Below the pieces are notes generated by a model that had not been told where the DNA came from, did not search any database, and worked only from the letters and a program-made list of their open reading frames with translations. The translations under genes were made by a program, and so were the position numbers. From positions 52,104-116,103 of the forward strand of contig SKCR01026802.1 in the NCBI GenBank assembly GCA_019454045.1: DNA of 64,000 bases, given 5' to 3'. The DNA is from Zanthoxylum bungeanum. Its lineage: Eukaryota > Streptophyta > Magnoliopsida > Sapindales > Rutaceae. Each line of letters opens with the position of its first letter. The first letter of the stretch is position 1. Shown piece by piece: positions 60,801 to 64,000 of the stretch.

Positions 60801-60992
60801 GGTCTCATCGACGATCCAGATATATACTTCTATATCATCTGATTCGTTCGGATCATACATCGTGGCGATGTGATGATCGTGTAAATCGCGTCAGACGATA
60901 ATTAAGAAAATCCGCTGACGAAAACCTTTCCTCAGCAATTTGAGCGAATTGTACATAGTTCGAGTGTTAGACACGCGAGTGACTGGCTATGT
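57861..60992 (+). pseudogene. Element G decayed gag and pol
   Basis: No usable frame. The integrase trace at about 59,240-59,480 has GAA (59,283-59,285) where the first catalytic Asp should be and TAA at 59,458-59,460 before the second, as in E and F. Two deletions relative to F lie near 60,062 and 60,140. The RNase H trace lies near 60,675-60,720. Confidence 0.78.
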
Positions 60993-61006
60993 GCCAAGTG
61001 GGAGAT
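60993..61006 (+). other. Polypurine tract of element G
   Basis: GCCAAGTGGGAGAT directly before the LTR start. Confidence 0.88.
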
Positions 61007-63186
61007 TGTTGGATAATATGACCCATAGCGTCACTATTTGTACAGATCACGGTGTTTGCTGTACAAATTAACTATGTGACAAGGAAATTGCACTCTCATC
61101 ATTTGTGATTAGATCACCATAGATGTATAAATGGAGAGAGGTCCATATGATTAGTTCCTGGATTGAGATGATATGAGACAGTATCAATCCCCGAAGGATT
61201 AATCATTAAATATCCCTAGCCGAAGTATTATCGAGACTGGACATCGATAATGCGGAATAGGCTAGTATTGCACTTGTGCGCGTTGTGAGGGCACAACGGC
61301 ATAAGTCTCATATATATAAGTATTGGATACGTATGCAAGTGCAATAGGAGGTCGTGTTTCACCGATGGTACGGGAAACAGCTTCGCTCTGGATAGACCCC
61401 TCGGAATCCCATTGGTATTATGACTATGTGTCTATGGAGGCCGAATCGAGGTAGGTGTGGTATAGTCTTAACCTGAGACTTGCATCGCTAATACTTGCGA
61501 TAAATCGGTAAACTCTGGTCTTGGTGGTACAGGGCTTTAACCGGTTCTGGGTACACCGCTCTGGGTTTTATCAGGGAGTCGTAGTGTATTGGGTGTGATG
61601 TCGAGACGGAAGTGTCACTTCAGTCATATTGGAGTTGAATGTCACGCAGGATACGGTACTAGTGCTCTTGAGTGTTGCGCAACCAATCGGGATATTGTGA
61701 CCAGGTCATGTATATCCGATTATAGAGACTATGTTACCAACATCCGACATGTGTTTTTCGGACGGGGCAGACACTTATCCAGCCCCAGCCCTAGCACGTG
61801 ATTATCCGATACTGGGCCGATATACACAATACTATGGTATTCTACGCTTGATACAGATCTATATATTCCTGTAAGAATATTTCTGGAGAATTGGGTAGGC
61901 ATGGCGCTTGCTAGAAGCCAACCTTGTCTTGTAAATCGATATAAACGTAGTACGAGGTACTTACGTGTTCGGACAGTCCGACGATCGTATTTACTGCCAA
62001 CATATCCGGAGATCTCATGGTCGCTTCCTAAAGATTCACCGATGACGTATTACTACTCGCACTTTGATTAATCTGGGATTAATTAGAAGAGAGAGATAGA
62101 AATTAATCTGGGATTAATTCGCTGAGAGAGAAAATTAATCTGGGATTAATTAGGGAGATATTTTATCTGGGATAAAATATTAATTAAAGAGAGAGAACGA
62201 TTAATTTGGAATTAATCGATAAAATTAATATATTCGATATATTAATCGAATTGGATTTCGACGCGGAATTAAAATTAGATTTTAATTCGGGGCAAACGAA
62301 TTAATTTAGAATTAATTCGTTAGCGACGTGAATAGTGAATTCGCTAGGCGTAATCACTTAATTACGACGCGACGGAAAATTCGTTAATTTGGAATTAGCG
62401 AACCCGAGCCCGAGAGTGATTGCGAGCGCATTCGCATTTCGAATTCGAACGCGGCACGCGAGTCACATCAAGCGTCAAATCGCTAGTCGCGTCAATCGTC
62501 AAATCAATTGGTCACTTTGAGTGATATGACTTGACAATATGTCACTTTATTAAAGTGAATAGATGTGATGTGACTTAAAGTAAAAGTTGAAATGATGGAA
62601 AGCTTTATTGTTTTAACTTTTGACTTTTGAATTAAAAGATAAGATATATATATATTTTTATTTATTTTTACTTGGTAAATGAAATAAAAATTATATAATT
62701 AAAATCTTTTTTCTCTCTTACACATGCACAACACGGTTTTGGGCAACATTTGGGAGCCAAACGTTTTTCTTCTCTCTCCCTCTCTTTTCCCTCTGGCATC
62801 TCACGGCTTCAAGCCGATTTCTTCTTCCAATTTTTCTGGTTCACCGAATTTTTGAGAAGCAAAATGGAAGATGATTAGTGCTAGCACACTCTAGGAGTGA
62901 TACAAAGGTGATAGGGAAACGAATTTGTGAGCATGGAATCTCAAGCTTGGAGCTTTAATGGAGTTCATGCATGGCCGATTCTTGGAGGTTCAAGAGGAGC
63001 AAAATCGCACAGCCCATTGCAAGGAGAAGCCATTGCCGAGCTTGGAGGGAGCTTAAAAACGCATCTTGTTCTTCATCCATCAAAACCGAATTCAATGTGA
63101 GTTGATTCCGCCACCTCCTTTGATGTGTTCATATGAAATGTTTTTATGCATGTTTGTGATCTTGTGGACTTGATTAAACTCCAACA
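61007..63186 (+). repeat. 3' LTR of element G (2,180 bp)
   Basis: TGTTGGATAATATG to AACTCCAACA, near-identical to 53,165-55,340 but with many one-base insertions or deletions. The frame at 61,589-61,801 is LTR sequence. Confidence 0.93.
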
Positions 63187-63901
63187 CGTGGTACACTGTA
63201 GAAGTGAGTTCGAAGTGTTTTTATAAGATTGCTAATCGAATTGTCGATGAGATTATACCTATAGAGATTTGACGTTAATATCTATATCTCTGGAATAATC
63301 TGAATACTTGTGACAGAAGGATTATACGTATGCGATGACCTCGACCTGTATAGTTCAACGAGTTTATCTGTGATCGTCATAATTTACGGGTAGGTAAATT
63401 TTGGACAAGAAATTAGATTTCGTGATGGATATGCCAGAACTTAGAGAGTCTCACTAATGAAATAAACTCGTAGAGCACTAGGGGCAAATTTTATGAATAA
63501 TAGGATTATTTATATTGTTTAACAGTTAAACGAAGATACATGCATAGGGGCTTTTGGTCATTTTCTTATTAAGTTTGTGTATTTAATATTTGAATTTTAT
63601 TAAATACACAATAAATTAAAAATGTCAAATTGTGATATTTTGACATATATCCTTATAATATGTATTTGGATTATTTAAAGTAAAATATAATACATAATTT
63701 TGAATTTGTATTTAAATAAAGTGATTTAATTATTAAATAATTAAATGAAATAAAATATGTTTTTACTAGCCCTGTTATGTGTTAGTTACCTGAGGTTGTG
63801 TGACTTTTAATATCACCGTTTATAAGGGGTTTAAATTATAGTTTGGGTATTATAAAGATTTACTTATTAAGTCTTAAGCTAATGCTTCTTGTTGTCTGAT
63901 C
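63187..63901 (+). repeat. Probable I LTR, last segment
   Basis: Begins with the CGTGG duplication and contains no gene; AT-rich from 63,480. It is read as the continuation of the sequence at 53,159 and ends at the H insertion. Confidence 0.45.
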
Positions 63902-64000
63902 TGTTGGACAAAATGACCCATAGCGTCACTATTTGCACAGATCATTTGTGTTGTTGTAGGCAAATGACTATGTGGACAAGGAAATTGCCACTCTCATCAT
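63902..64000 (+). repeat. Start of LTR of element H (partial)
   Basis: TGTTGGACAAAATGACCCAT matches the first ~100 bp of the E, F and G LTRs and runs off the window. It may be a 5' LTR or a solo LTR. The five bases before it are TGATC. Confidence 0.85.

Larger units (their letters stand above)
53165..63186 (+). mobile_element. Element G: non-autonomous, E/F family
   Basis: Complete plus-strand element of 10,022 bp with LTRs of 2,176 and 2,180 bp, primer-binding site, polypurine tract and perfect CGTGG duplication. Its LTR is a diverged subtype of the E/F LTR. Relative to E and F the interior lacks two stretches in the pol trace. Confidence 0.92.

Noticed and set aside
1..64000. Endogenous pararetrovirus insertion
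   Set aside because: RT and integrase motifs are all Ty1/copia in order and wording, each with LTRs or LTR traces; no movement-protein or caulimovirus-type motif was seen.
1..64000. CRISPR arrays, tRNA or rRNA genes, operons
   Set aside because: Repeats are LTR or MITE structures without regular spacers, no cloverleaf or rRNA motif was recognised, and the genome type is plant nuclear.

Overview
This window is plant nuclear DNA and almost entirely nested LTR retrotransposons. Supporting signs are Ty1/copia Gag-Pol reading frames, a Ty3/gypsy Gag N-terminus, primer-binding sites matching the plant initiator-tRNA-Met type (TGGTATCAGAGCC and close variants), 5-bp target-site duplications (TSDs), a MITE-like element with short inverted ends, and AT-rich spacers. 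It looks like a retroelement-rich, probably pericentromeric or intergenic, flowering-plant region. The species cannot be named. I see no intact host gene, tRNA, rRNA or CRISPR array.

Left block (1-23,940). Positions 1-1,759 are the 5' end of a minus-strand Ty3/gypsy element that runs off the window. A short copia 3' remnant follows (about 1,760-2,400, plus strand). Then comes a three-level nest, all on the minus strand. Copia element A (3,176 to about 22,538) is split inside gag by copia element B (4,397-21,566, TSD CCTTG). B is split inside reverse transcriptase by element E (7,712-17,824, TSD CCATT). Both host reading frames rejoin exactly across the insertions. A 548-bp MITE-like element (23,392-23,939) lies beyond A.

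Middle block (24,000-34,368). Two heavily decayed plus-strand copia elements stand in tandem: J (about 24,850-28,866) and I (about 29,524-34,187 plus its 3' LTR).

Right block (34,369-64,000). The 3' LTR of I is broken by D (34,369-52,607, TSD ATATT), a fairly well preserved copia element of the same family as B. The 3' LTR of D is in turn broken by F (42,702-52,569, TSD TGATT/TGGTT). Further along, element G (53,165-63,186, TSD CGTGG) and the start of element H (63,902 onward) sit in what is probably the continuation of the I LTR.

E, F, G and H form one family: LTRs of about 2.03-2.18 kb and a roughly 6-kb interior with only a decayed pol. E, F and G share the same nonsense codon and the same lost catalytic aspartate in integrase, yet the two E LTRs are almost identical. 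The family therefore appears to have kept transposing without its own functional Pol, probably using proteins made by other copia elements. B/D-type elements share its polypurine tract and LTR tips. Its LTRs carry a striking run of consecutive short interrupted palindromes. This family is the most interesting content of the window.
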